NCBI GenBank assembly: GCA_003518475.1
Contig: DOYO01000127.1
Coordinates: 13,308 to 20,544 of the forward strand
DNA length: 7,237 nt
Direction of reading: 5' to 3'
DNA from: Acholeplasmataceae bacterium
GTDB lineage: Bacteria; Bacillota_I; Bacilli_A; Acholeplasmatales; Acholeplasmataceae
The first letter of the stretch is position 1, and each line of letters starts with the position of its first letter. Positions 1 to 6,227 of this stretch are shown piece after piece. The translations under genes and the position numbers were made by a program. The notes under the pieces were generated by a model. The model saw only the letters and a program-made list of their open reading frames with translations, did not search any database and was not told where the DNA came from.

Positions 1-30
1 CACTGCTTTTGTATAAAGAATGTGTGATAA

Positions 31-60
31 TAAATAAAAAAGATTGCCGAAGCAACCTTT
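31..60 (-). terminator. Intrinsic terminator of rpsO
   Basis: On the minus strand the sequence right after the rpsO stop codon forms a 9-bp stem (AAAGGUUGC / GCAAUCUUU, one G-U pair) closed by a UUCG tetraloop on a C-G pair, which is an exceptionally stable loop. A U-rich tail (UUUAUUUA) follows. The hairpin begins at the base next to the stop codon, so rpsO is very probably the last gene of its transcript; a co-transcribed pnp gene, common after rpsO elsewhere, is not supported here. Confidence 0.9.
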
Positions 61-330
61 TTACCGACGTAATCCAAGTTTTTGAATCAATGCTTGGTAG
101 CGTTCTACGTTGTTTGAACGTAAATAGCTCAACAAACGGCGTCTTTGCCCGATCATCATGTATAGACCGCGGCGAGAATGAAAGTCATGAATATGCTTTT
201 GCAAATGTTCGTTCAGCTGATTGATTTGAGCTGATAAAACAGCGATTTGAACTTCTGGTGAACCAGTGTCCCCTTCTTTTGTAGCAAACTCCTTGATGAT
301 TTCAGTCTTTTTTGCCTGTAATAGTGCCAT
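61..330 (-). CDS. rpsO: 30S ribosomal protein S15
   Basis: Primary 16S rRNA-binding protein of the small subunit; it binds the helix 20/21/22 junction and starts assembly of the platform. The 89-residue product has the standard family length and pattern: GDTGSPEVQ at 20-28, the central HL..H..DFHSRRGL segment at 42-56, RRRLLSYL at 63-70 and the C-terminal LGLRR. The RNA-contacting His42, Asp49 and Ser52 (41, 48, 51 without Met) are kept; the residue after the Asp is Phe where E. coli has His. ATG at 330 follows a GAAAGGA ribosome binding site. The gene has its own promoter, a structured leader that may bind S15 itself, and a terminator abutting the stop codon, so it is probably a single-gene transcript although it sits downstream of truB-ribF. 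Confidence 0.98.
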   Translation of the reverse strand: MALLQAKKTEIIKEFATKEGDTGSPEVQIAVLSAQINQLNEHLQKHIHDFHSRRGLYMMIGQRRRLLSYLRSNNVERYQALIQKLGLRR

Positions 331-394
331 GTGTATGTCCTTTCTCGTATAACTAAAGAATGGGTTGGCGTTCCCTATTCCTTGTTACCGCCTT
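331..394 (-). promoter_or_regulatory. Structured rpsO leader, candidate S15-binding pseudoknot
   Basis: Seen directly on the minus strand: bases 383-373 (AAGGAAUAGGG) pair with 364-355 (CCCAUUCUUU), giving 10 bp with one bulged A at 376 and an 8-nt loop. That loop contains CGCC (370-367), complementary to GGCG at 392-389 upstream of the stem, so an H-type pseudoknot is possible. The pair G381-U357 next to G380-C358 reproduces the G-U/G-C step S15 recognises in 16S rRNA. The structure ends about 8-10 nt before the ribosome binding site (around 345-338). Established: S15 represses its own mRNA through structured leaders in several bacteria, including a pseudoknot in E. coli. Inferred: the same role here. 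The 4-bp stem is short, and the two stems may alternate instead of coexisting. Confidence 0.55.
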
Positions 395-398
395 TTAT

Positions 399-426
399 AT
401 TTTAGCATTTATTTTATAAAATGCAA
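399..426 (-). promoter_or_regulatory. rpsO promoter
   Basis: On the minus strand TTGCAT (426-421) and TAAAAT (404-399) are separated by 16 bp. TGC immediately before the -10 box supplies an extended -10 element. The expected start, near 394-392, puts the first bases of the transcript at the 5' arm of the leader pseudoknot. The promoter lies entirely between the darA-like stop codon and rpsO. Confidence 0.7.
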
Positions 427-435
427 ATATATCTA

Positions 436-759
436 TTAAATTTTTACAAATTGGTCAACATTGACCACGAATACGGTTGCTCCACCGACTTCAACTTCTA
501 TAGGAAGGGCTGAGAATGAACCAAATTCATTGACAATTGTGTTTGGTACAAGTTTTGTACGCTTCTTGCTGTGCGCTTCGATGATCTCTAAAGCTTGAGG
601 GACTTTTTCATCATTGACCCCAATGAGAAAAGTGACGTTACCAGCTCTTAGGAAACCACCAGTGGTTGCTAAACGAGTTGAAAAAAATCTGTCTTTAACC
701 AATGCTTTTTGAACTTTGTTCGCATCATCATTCGATACAATAGCAAGTATCAATTTCAT
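436..759 (-). CDS. darA: PII-like cyclic-di-AMP receptor (DarA/PstA family)
   Basis: A 107-residue member of the DUF970/YaaQ family, known in Bacillus and Staphylococcus as DarA or PstA: a trimeric PII-like cytosolic protein that binds cyclic di-AMP. Its downstream targets are not well defined. The sequence shows the family's N-terminal strand MKLILAIVS, the ligand-loop motif STRLATTGGFLRAGN (27-41, with Thr28, Gly34-Gly35-Phe36 and Asn41), and the C-terminal VEVGGATVFVVNVDQF (89-104). I start at ATG 759, not at the in-frame GTG at 768: the GAGGTGG ribosome binding site at 771-765 sits 5 bases before 759 and would be destroyed by the earlier start. It has its own extended -10 promoter after ribF. 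Bacillus yaaQ lies near tmk and holB, so this position between ribF and rpsO is unusual. The symbol follows the Bacillus name; the partner is unknown. Confidence 0.92.
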   Translation of the reverse strand: MKLILAIVSNDDANKVQKALVKDRFFSTRLATTGGFLRAGNVTFLIGVNDEKVPQALEIIEAHSKKRTKLVPNTIVNEFGSFSALPIEVEVGGATVFVVNVDQFVKI

Positions 760-779
760 AATAACCACCTCATGTGTTC

Positions 780-788
780 ATTATAACA
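780..788 (-). promoter_or_regulatory. Extended -10 promoter of the darA-like gene
   Basis: The minus strand reads TGT directly followed by a perfect TATAAT (785-780), an extended -10 element. No good -35 box is present at 16-18 bp spacing; an A-rich run (798-791) lies just upstream. Transcription would start near 775-773, giving a very short leader carrying just the ribosome binding site. I see no terminator for ribF in the gap, so read-through from ribF is also likely. Confidence 0.55.
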
Positions 789-796
789 TATTTTTT

Positions 797-1687
797 TTAA
801 ATTATTAGTTTTCTTACTGCAAGTTCATCTTTTTTAAGCTGTTCAATCAATTCTTTCTTGTTTTTGAACTTGAGTTCATGTCTTAGGTAGTGGAAAAACA
901 CGATATCGATCTTCTTTCCATAGATGTCTTGCTTGAAATCAAGGATGTGAATCTCAAAACGTTTTTCAAAGCTGTAATTCAAGGTCGGATTGTTACCGAT
1001 GTTCGCCATTCCATGATACCAGAGACCATCTACGAAAACTCTGACATAATATACCCCGTTTTGAGGTAAAAAGTAATGATCATAATCAATATTCGCGGTT
1101 GGAAATCCAAGCTTGTGCCCGATGTGGTTTCCATGGATGACAGATCCTTTGATGCTATAGTGTCTGTTGAGAAGTTTTCTGGCTGAACCTAAATCACCGT
1201 TGCCTAAGAAGTCCTTGATATAAGTTGTCGAAACTCTGGTGTGGTTATAGAGCATATCATCGACGATATCGACAATAAAGTATTTCTTTAAATCAGTAAT
1301 TGTTCCCTCTCCGCGATATGCGAAGCGCGCATCGCGTCCGATCACAAGTCTTTTGACAGAGATTTGTCTTAAAAAATCGATGAATTCTTGAATGCTTAAC
1401 TGAGAAAATGCAAGATCAAAGTCAACAATAAAAGCGTAATCTAAGGAGAATCTAGAAAACAATTCGATTTTATCAGATTTTTGCGTGAGTGTATTGAAGG
1501 GTTGCTTGCGTAAAACGGATGACGGATGCGGATCAAATGTCAAGATGGCATGTTTCGTGTCATCATAGGATAGTACGCGTTCGATCAACTGCTGATGTCC
1601 GAGGTGCAAACCATCAAAATTGCCCATGGTGAGGGTGATTGGTTCACTATTCTGGATTAAATTAAATGTTGTGTTGATAATTTTCAT
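797..1687 (-). CDS. ribF: Bifunctional riboflavin kinase / FAD synthetase
   Basis: Converts riboflavin to FMN (ATP:riboflavin kinase) and FMN to FAD (adenylyltransferase) in the cytosol. The 296 residues have both modules. The N-terminal nucleotidyltransferase domain carries TMGNFDGLHLGHQQLI (20-35) with the HxGH signature, FDPHP at 51-55 and GRDARFAYRGEG (117-128). A linker with STTYIKDFLGNGDLGSA (153-169) leads to the C-terminal kinase barrel with IHGNHIGHKLGFPTANI (184-200, the PTAN flavin/ATP motif), NGVYYVRV (210-217), GMANIGNNPT (226-235) and the closing LDFKQDIYGKKI region (249-260) with RHELKF (269-274). ATG at 1687 has a TAGGAG site 7 bases upstream. It starts 9 bp after the truB stop, so the two are probably co-transcribed, as in many bacteria. 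Length is normal for the family. No FMN riboswitch is visible upstream. Confidence 0.97.
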   Translation of the reverse strand: MKIINTTFNLIQNSEPITLTMGNFDGLHLGHQQLIERVLSYDDTKHAILTFDPHPSSVLRKQPFNTLTQKSDKIELFSRFSLDYAFIVDFDLAFSQLSIQEFIDFLRQISVKRLVIGRDARFAYRGEGTITDLKKYFIVDIVDDMLYNHTRVSTTYIKDFLGNGDLGSARKLLNRHYSIKGSVIHGNHIGHKLGFPTANIDYDHYFLPQNGVYYVRVFVDGLWYHGMANIGNNPTLNYSFEKRFEIHILDFKQDIYGKKIDIVFFHYLRHELKFKNKKELIEQLKKDELAVRKLII

Positions 1688-1696
1688 GAGAAGCTC

Positions 1697-2545
1697 CTAA
1701 AAGATGAGTACTGGCTTATATTGATTCTCCCCAATGACCTCATAATACGCTATTTTTTCCCCTTTTTCATCTAAAACGATAAAAGGTTCCTTTGTTTTTG
1801 TTTGTCTTTCATCCAAATACACGCCATTTCGAACAAGTCTGACCATATAGTCGTTTAAAGAGAGCGTTGGATAGGATTCAAAATAGGAATCTAATGAAAT
1901 AAGATCCCCTTCACTGACATCTTCAATACTTTTAGAATTTGCTACATCATACTTTCCTACTGAGATCCTTCTCAGTGCATCAAGTGCGCCATAAGTTTCG
2001 AGTTTCTGAGCTAAATCGACTGCAAGACTTCTAATATATGTCCCCTTGGAAACAGATGCATAAAAATCAAATCGATTGTGATCAATCATTCGTGTCATGT
2101 GAAAATCATAGATTGTCACAGATCTACTTTCACGTTCAATCTCAATGCCTTTTCTAGCCATTTCATAAAGTTTTCTGCCGTCTACCTTTATGGCAGAATA
2201 CATTGGAGGAATTTGTTCATAAGTGCCATTCAGCGATAAAATAGCTTCCTGAAGGGATTGAATATCAATGATGGTCTCTTTTTCATTGGTAATTTTTCCA
2301 GTTGTATCGTACGTATCATAATGCTTGTCGAAAACAATCGTACCTTCATAAACCTTGTCAAGATTGGAAAACAAACTCGCAAGTTTCGTCGCCTTACCCA
2401 GGCAGAGAATTAAAAGACCACTTGCGAATGGATCCAAAGTACCCGTGTGACCTATTTTTTCAACATTTAGTTTTTTCTGTACCTTATGAACGACATCATG
2501 CGATGTCCAGCCTTTTGGTTTGTTGATCAAAAGAAATCCATCCAT
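1697..2545 (-). CDS. truB: tRNA pseudouridine(55) synthase
   Basis: Makes pseudouridine at position 55 in the T-loop of tRNAs. The 282-residue product opens with the family's MDGFLLINKPKGWTSHDVV and carries the catalytic motif GHTGTLDPFASGLL (32-45) with nucleophile Asp38. YSAIKVDGRKLYEMARKG (116-133) and SKGTYIRSL (166-174), two further conserved blocks, follow, with LRRISVG at 191-197. The tail after about 225 is the less conserved C-terminal region. I place the start at ATG 2545: it has AGGTGG 7 bases upstream and begins exactly at the family N-terminus. The open frame extends to 2593, but those extra codons would run from inside the trx terminator hairpin. The gene heads a probable truB-ribF unit; its own promoter is uncertain. 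Confidence 0.97.
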   Translation of the reverse strand: MDGFLLINKPKGWTSHDVVHKVQKKLNVEKIGHTGTLDPFASGLLILCLGKATKLASLFSNLDKVYEGTIVFDKHYDTYDTTGKITNEKETIIDIQSLQEAILSLNGTYEQIPPMYSAIKVDGRKLYEMARKGIEIERESRSVTIYDFHMTRMIDHNRFDFYASVSKGTYIRSLAVDLAQKLETYGALDALRRISVGKYDVANSKSIEDVSEGDLISLDSYFESYPTLSLNDYMVRLVRNGVYLDERQTKTKEPFIVLDEKGEKIAYYEVIGENQYKPVLIF

Positions 2546-2580
2546 GATATCACCACCTATATTATACCGCTTTTTTGTCA

Positions 2581-2604
2581 ATAAAAAAAGCACTTGCGTG
2601 CTTT
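2581..2604 (-). terminator. Intrinsic terminator of trx
   Basis: Two bases after the trx stop codon the minus strand forms a 7-bp stem (AAAGCAC / GTGCTTT, 2604-2598 with 2593-2587) with a GCAA loop of the stable GNRA class, followed by a run of Ts (the 3' arm and tail together give seven). This separates trx from truB, although some read-through would still feed truB. Confidence 0.88.
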
Positions 2605-2606
2605 AA

Positions 2607-2915
2607 TTATTTGTGTTGGTTCATCCAAGCTCCAACGCGTTCTTTTGGTTGGTAACCGCTCTGACGATCTACTTCTTCACCGTCTTTGTATAGTACAACT
2701 GTTGGAACACTGCGAATTCCTGCTTCAATAGCTTGTGCTCTAAATAAGTCAATGTCTACACGATAAAACTTGACGTCTGTTAATTCTGTGCTTAATGCTT
2801 CTAACACTGGCTTGAGCATTTTGCATGGTCCACACCAAGTTGCAAAATACTGTACAACAACTAAACCTTGTTGTCCTACTACTTCTTGATAAGCCTGTCC
2901 TTGATAATCAATCAT
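2607..2915 (-). CDS. trxA: Thioredoxin
   Basis: A single-domain thiol-disulfide oxidoreductase of 102 residues, close to the usual thioredoxin length. It has the active site WCGPC (27-31; Cys28 and Cys31), the cis-proline loop SVPT (69-72; Pro71) and the closing YKDGEEVDRQSGYQP region (76-90). No signal peptide or lipobox is visible, so it is cytosolic and presumably reduced by a thioredoxin reductase encoded elsewhere. One oddity: the buried acid of classical thioredoxins (Asp26 in E. coli, in VDFWA..WCGPC) is replaced by Gln22 (VQYFATWCGPC; codon CAG), which may change how the buried cysteine is activated. ATG 2915 follows GAGG at good spacing. A consensus-like promoter upstream and a hairpin terminator downstream make it a single-gene transcript. 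Which thioredoxin paralogue it represents cannot be told here. Confidence 0.95.
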   Translation of the reverse strand: MIDYQGQAYQEVVGQQGLVVVQYFATWCGPCKMLKPVLEALSTELTDVKFYRVDIDLFRAQAIEAGIRSVPTVVLYKDGEEVDRQSGYQPKERVGAWMNQHK

Positions 2916-2951
2916 TAAATTTTCCTCATTTCTTTATAATTTTCACTTCTT

Positions 2952-2980
2952 ATTATATGCTAAATATACCATCTTTTCAA
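2952..2980 (-). promoter_or_regulatory. trx promoter
   Basis: On the minus strand TTGAAA (2980-2975) and a perfect TATAAT (2957-2952) are spaced by exactly 17 bp, a strong vegetative-type promoter. Expected start is near 2945, giving a leader of about 30 nt with the ribosome binding site GAGG. It lies in the 75-bp gap between mutS2 and trx. Confidence 0.8.
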
Positions 2981-2986
2981 GGTATA
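2965..2986. repeat. Inverted repeat around the trx -35 box
   Basis: TATACC (2965-2970) and GGTATA (2981-2986) are perfect 6-bp inverted arms separated by 10 bp, and the trx -35 box (2975-2980) lies in the spacer. It could be a repressor or activator site for trx. It could also be a weak hairpin after the mutS2 stop, but it has no proper U-tract, so a terminator reading is poor. A chance occurrence in AT-rich DNA is possible. Confidence 0.35.
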
Positions 2987-2990
2987 AGCA

Positions 2991-5312
2991 CTATTTTAAA
3001 GTGATAATTGTCACACCGTTCAAACCTTCACCCTCAACACCGAAACGTGATGTTTTTATATACGGAGATGTTCTGATGTAGTCATATACTGCCTTCCTGA
3101 CCGCACCTGAGCCAAACCCATGGATAATTCTCATGGATGCAAGACCAGATAATAACGCACGATCGATCGCTTGATCCATCGCATCCTTAACTTCTTCAAA
3201 ACGATAACCGCGCAAATCAAGTTCAAATGTTGCCTTTTTTTCAGGAGTTTGACCAATATTTGGCTTTTCCTGACGGATAGTTTTCTTGATTTCTTTTTTT
3301 TCTTGGTCTTTTCTCAAGTCGGTTGATTTGAAATAAAGATCAAACTTTCCAAAGACGACGCGGAACTCGTCGTTCTTAATACCTTCTATCTTACCATACT
3401 GCTGATACGGAATGATATAGACCTGGTCACCAATGATCAGTTCATCTGTGAATCTCAATATTTTTTCATTATCGGCACGTTGATTCAATAAGAATTTGAT
3501 GGATGCGATTTCAGGGTTTGTCAGTTCTTTTTTCTTTTGAAGATCTGAGATGATGGTTCTCACTTCATCTTTAAGCTGATTCCATTGTTTTTCTTCTTTT
3601 TGCTTGATGGATTCGATGATTTGATCTTGTTCATTCAGAAGTTTGTCTTTTGTTTCTTGAAGTTCCTTTTTCGCCCTTCGGTTTTCTTGAATTTCAAGTG
3701 CGAGTTTTTCTTTTTGACGTTCCAGATAAAGCATCTCGTCATTCAGTTTTTCCATGACCTTGGCCAAATCTGTTTGTCTGCCCTGGTAGATGACTTCAGC
3801 ATCCGCTACAACTTCTTCTTTGAGCCCCAGACGCCTTGCAATCAAGAAAGCATGTGATGAACCCGTCGTACCCATTTGAAGGTAATAGAGCGGCTTCAAT
3901 GTCTTTTTATCGAAAGCAACCGATGCGGTAATCATATTAGATTGCTCATAAGCATAGCTTTTCAGTTCTGAATAGTGGGTGGTGACCATCATTCTAATAT
4001 CGAATTTCTTAAAGTGGTTCAAGATTGCGATGGCAAGGGAAACCCCTTCATTCGGATCTGTTCCGCTTCCAAGTTCATCTAATAGAACCAATGTATTGTT
4101 TTTAACATTTTCAATCATATTGATGATTTTGTTCAAATGAGATGAGAAGGTCGAGAGAGACTGCATAATGGATTGCTCATCACCGATATCCGCGAATATC
4201 TGATCAAAGATTGCGATATTTGAGGTTTCATTGGCTGGAATCAATAGCCCGCATTGTGTCATGAGGGTGAGCAATCCCACTGTTTTTAGCGCTACTGTCT
4301 TACCTCCGGTGTTCGGTCCGGTAATCAATAATGTTTTCATCTCTTCATTCAATTCCAAGCTGATTGGAACTGCAGTTGCTTGATCTAAAAGCGGATGCTT
4401 CGCTTTCATCAGCAAAATAGTGCCTTTTGTATTGGTTGAAGGCTTATTCGCATTGATAGTTCTTGCATATAAGGCTTTGGATTGAATAAAATCTAAAGTT
4501 AAAAACAAGTCAAGATTATCCTTTAAAGAAGCGTATGCATGATGCACTTCTTCACTCATCAAAGAAACAATTTTTTGAATTTCTTTTTCTTCCTGTACCT
4601 TCAACTGCTCGATTTGAGCAGTAATCTGACGGGTCGCTTCTGGCTCGATATAGACAGTTTGCTTGCTTGCAGACATGTCATGAACAATGCCTTTGAATTT
4701 ATTTTTGAAAGCATCCTTGACCGGAAGGCAAAAACGATCATTTCTGATGACGATGACAGATTCATTTAAATAGGGGCTATAGTCAACCAACAGTTTCTGC
4801 AATTTATCCTGCAATTGTTTATCAAAACGTGATAAATCCTTGCGGATATGCATCAACTCAGGTGTTGCGCTATCTAAAATTTGCCCGTCTTCATCCATTT
4901 TTGATTGAATGTATTCAAGCAGGCTCGCATGTGAATGGATGGCTTGAAAGTATCTCGTTAAAGAAAGCGTGCTTATTTTTATGCGTTCAAGTTCTCTATT
5001 GTATTTGATAATATCTCGTTCCATCAATAAAAACAGTCTGACATATAGAAGTTCCTGAATGGAAAAAGAACGATCCAAGCTCGCATATTTAAGCAATTCA
5101 TGGATATCATAATCCTCAAGAAACGGCATGACACCAGATCTGACAATCAATGTCGTCATGTCTAAAGTTTCGGTCAGCGCGGACTCAATCGAGTCCTGAT
5201 CTGTCATCGGTTCAAGGTTGATAATTTCATCCCTGATGGTGTCCGATTTTGCGTATTTGGAAATCTTGTCGAGGATTTGATTTAATTCCAAGGCTTTTGA
5301 CATAAATCTCAT
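2991..5312 (-). CDS. mutS2: MutS2 ATPase/endonuclease
   Basis: A MutS-family protein without the mismatch-recognition domain. The family is linked to suppression of homologous recombination by acting on branched DNA and, in Bacillus, to splitting collided ribosomes. The 773-residue length is typical. Order: N-terminal helical lever/clamp region (about 1-300); ABC-type ATPase with Walker A GPNTGGKT (332-339), SLSTFSSHL (385-393), Walker B VLLDELGSGTDP (409-420) and TTHYSELKSYAY (444-455); a charged coiled coil (about 518-598); a small beta-rich KOW-like part (about 624-668); and a C-terminal Smr domain (about 695-773) with LDLRG (698-702) and IIHGFGSGAVR (729-739), the nuclease signature. I choose ATG 5312, with AAAGGTG 6 bases upstream; the frame stays open to 5378, but that would cover the divergent rnhC start. 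Stop is TAG. It is divergent from rnhC, also a neighbour of mutS2 in Bacillus. I found no convincing promoter of its own. Confidence 0.96.
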   Translation of the reverse strand: MRFMSKALELNQILDKISKYAKSDTIRDEIINLEPMTDQDSIESALTETLDMTTLIVRSGVMPFLEDYDIHELLKYASLDRSFSIQELLYVRLFLLMERDIIKYNRELERIKISTLSLTRYFQAIHSHASLLEYIQSKMDEDGQILDSATPELMHIRKDLSRFDKQLQDKLQKLLVDYSPYLNESVIVIRNDRFCLPVKDAFKNKFKGIVHDMSASKQTVYIEPEATRQITAQIEQLKVQEEKEIQKIVSLMSEEVHHAYASLKDNLDLFLTLDFIQSKALYARTINANKPSTNTKGTILLMKAKHPLLDQATAVPISLELNEEMKTLLITGPNTGGKTVALKTVGLLTLMTQCGLLIPANETSNIAIFDQIFADIGDEQSIMQSLSTFSSHLNKIINMIENVKNNTLVLLDELGSGTDPNEGVSLAIAILNHFKKFDIRMMVTTHYSELKSYAYEQSNMITASVAFDKKTLKPLYYLQMGTTGSSHAFLIARRLGLKEEVVADAEVIYQGRQTDLAKVMEKLNDEMLYLERQKEKLALEIQENRRAKKELQETKDKLLNEQDQIIESIKQKEEKQWNQLKDEVRTIISDLQKKKELTNPEIASIKFLLNQRADNEKILRFTDELIIGDQVYIIPYQQYGKIEGIKNDEFRVVFGKFDLYFKSTDLRKDQEKKEIKKTIRQEKPNIGQTPEKKATFELDLRGYRFEEVKDAMDQAIDRALLSGLASMRIIHGFGSGAVRKAVYDYIRTSPYIKTSRFGVEGEGLNGVTIITLK

Positions 5313-5338
5313 TAGAGGCACCTTTTTTCGCAAATTTG

Positions 5339-5347
5339 TGGTATAAT
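5339..5347 (+). promoter_or_regulatory. rnhC extended -10 promoter
   Basis: TGG followed directly by a perfect TATAAT (5342-5347) forms an extended -10 element. The -35 position, about 5319-5324, has no good match. Transcription would start near 5354, just before the AGGAG ribosome binding site at 5358-5362. The element sits in the 57-bp gap shared with the mutS2 start, so the two divergent genes could influence each other's initiation. Confidence 0.55.
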
Positions 5348-5369
5348 TATGAATATTAGGAGAATTCCG

Positions 5370-6227
5370 ATGAAACACTACACAATATCAGTTAACGATG
5401 TCGAGCTAGAAAAATTAAATCGTGTATATCAATTTCACCAAGTAGAGGATAAAAACCCCTATTTGCTTTTTCATGCTGAACACAACGGTATCGATATTCT
5501 CGCCTATAAGACTGGTAAAGTACTTCTTCAAGGCAAGGAAGTCACACATGAACTGGTTTCCATCAAAAAGCATTTAAATCGTGAAGATTATGCAGCAATC
5601 GGTTCAGACGAAGTGGGAACAGGCGATGTATTTGGTCCTATTGTTGTTTGTGCGCTTTATGCAACAACTTCAGACATTGAATATCTCGAAAGTTTGAACG
5701 TTCGCGACTCAAAGAATATGGATGATAAATCCATCATCGCGATCGCTCCAAAAATAGCAAAAAAAATAATTCATTCTTTACTCATCCTTCCACCTGAGAA
5801 ATATAACGAGTTGGTCGGACAAGGTTATAACCTAAATAAAATAAAGGCATTGCTTCATAATCAAGCCATCATCAAGACGTCTTCCAAGCTGGAAGAAACA
5901 GTTCCCGTGATTCTTGATCAATTCTGCACACCTCAATTATACTTTAATTATATTAAAGATGAAACACTAATTTTCCGCGATATTGATTTTCATGTTCGCG
6001 CAGAACAAGTACATTTAAGCGTTGCTGCCGCTTCTATCATCGCCAGATATGCCTTCTTGGTTAAAATGAAGGACTATAGCGAGAAGCTAGGCATTGAATT
6101 GCTCAAGGGTGCTAGCAAGGATGTTGATGAGCAAGTCAAACTTGTTCATGAACAAAAGGGCAAACACACACTCGGTCTAGTCGCTAAAATGAATTTTAAA
6201 AATGTTACGAAGCAGAATCTTGCCTGA
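5370..6227 (+). CDS. rnhC: Ribonuclease HIII
   Basis: Cuts the RNA strand of RNA:DNA hybrids (R-loops, primers) in the cytosol. The 285-residue product has an N-terminal region of about 70 residues matching the TBP-like substrate-binding domain of RNase HIII, which separates it from RNase HII. The catalytic domain begins at GSDEVGTGDVFGPIVV (78-93). The expected acidic set is visible: Asp80 and Glu81 in SDEVG, Asp183 in ILDQF, and Glu212 in RAEQVHLSVAAASIIAR (210-226), the D-E-D-E arrangement typical of HIII. DSKNM (113-117) is the conserved nearby loop. ATG 5370 is preceded by AGGAG at 7-base spacing; an in-frame ATG at 5349 has no site and overlaps the -10 box. It is the only plus-strand gene, divergent from mutS2, and its last 23 bp overlap the end of rluD on the other strand. 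No terminator is visible after it. Confidence 0.96.
   Translation: MKHYTISVNDVELEKLNRVYQFHQVEDKNPYLLFHAEHNGIDILAYKTGKVLLQGKEVTHELVSIKKHLNREDYAAIGSDEVGTGDVFGPIVVCALYATTSDIEYLESLNVRDSKNMDDKSIIAIAPKIAKKIIHSLLILPPEKYNELVGQGYNLNKIKALLHNQAIIKTSSKLEETVPVILDQFCTPQLYFNYIKDETLIFRDIDFHVRAEQVHLSVAAASIIARYAFLVKMKDYSEKLGIELLKGASKDVDEQVKLVHEQKGKHTLGLVAKMNFKNVTKQNLA

Noticed and set aside
9..224. Plus-strand open frame of 71 codons
   Set aside because: It is antisense to rpsO and its terminator; the rpsO frame on the other strand is unmistakable and this product resembles nothing.
1688..1696. FMN riboswitch or other leader before ribF
   Set aside because: Only 9 bp separate truB and ribF, and no conserved aptamer-like segment is apparent upstream within truB.
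2302..2526. Plus-strand frame of 74 codons
   Set aside because: Antisense to the most conserved part of truB, including the catalytic motif.
2546..2593. 16-codon N-terminal extension of TruB
   Set aside because: It would start within the trx terminator hairpin; the family N-terminus begins at the inner ATG, which has its own ribosome binding site.
3585..3857. Plus-strand frame rich in Phe and Leu, looking like a membrane protein
   Set aside because: It is antisense to the Lys/Glu-rich coiled coil of MutS2; reading Lys and Glu codons in reverse gives Phe and Leu.
4539..4769. Plus-strand frame of 76 codons within mutS2
   Set aside because: Shadow of the MutS2 frame, with no ribosome binding site and a low-complexity product.
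5349..5369. Upstream in-frame ATG for rnhC
   Set aside because: No ribosome binding site precedes it and it overlaps the end of the -10 region; the ATG at 5370 has AGGAG at ideal spacing.
5313..5378. 22-codon N-terminal extension of MutS2
   Set aside because: It would overlap the start of rnhC and lacks a ribosome binding site; ATG 5312 has one and gives the usual family length.
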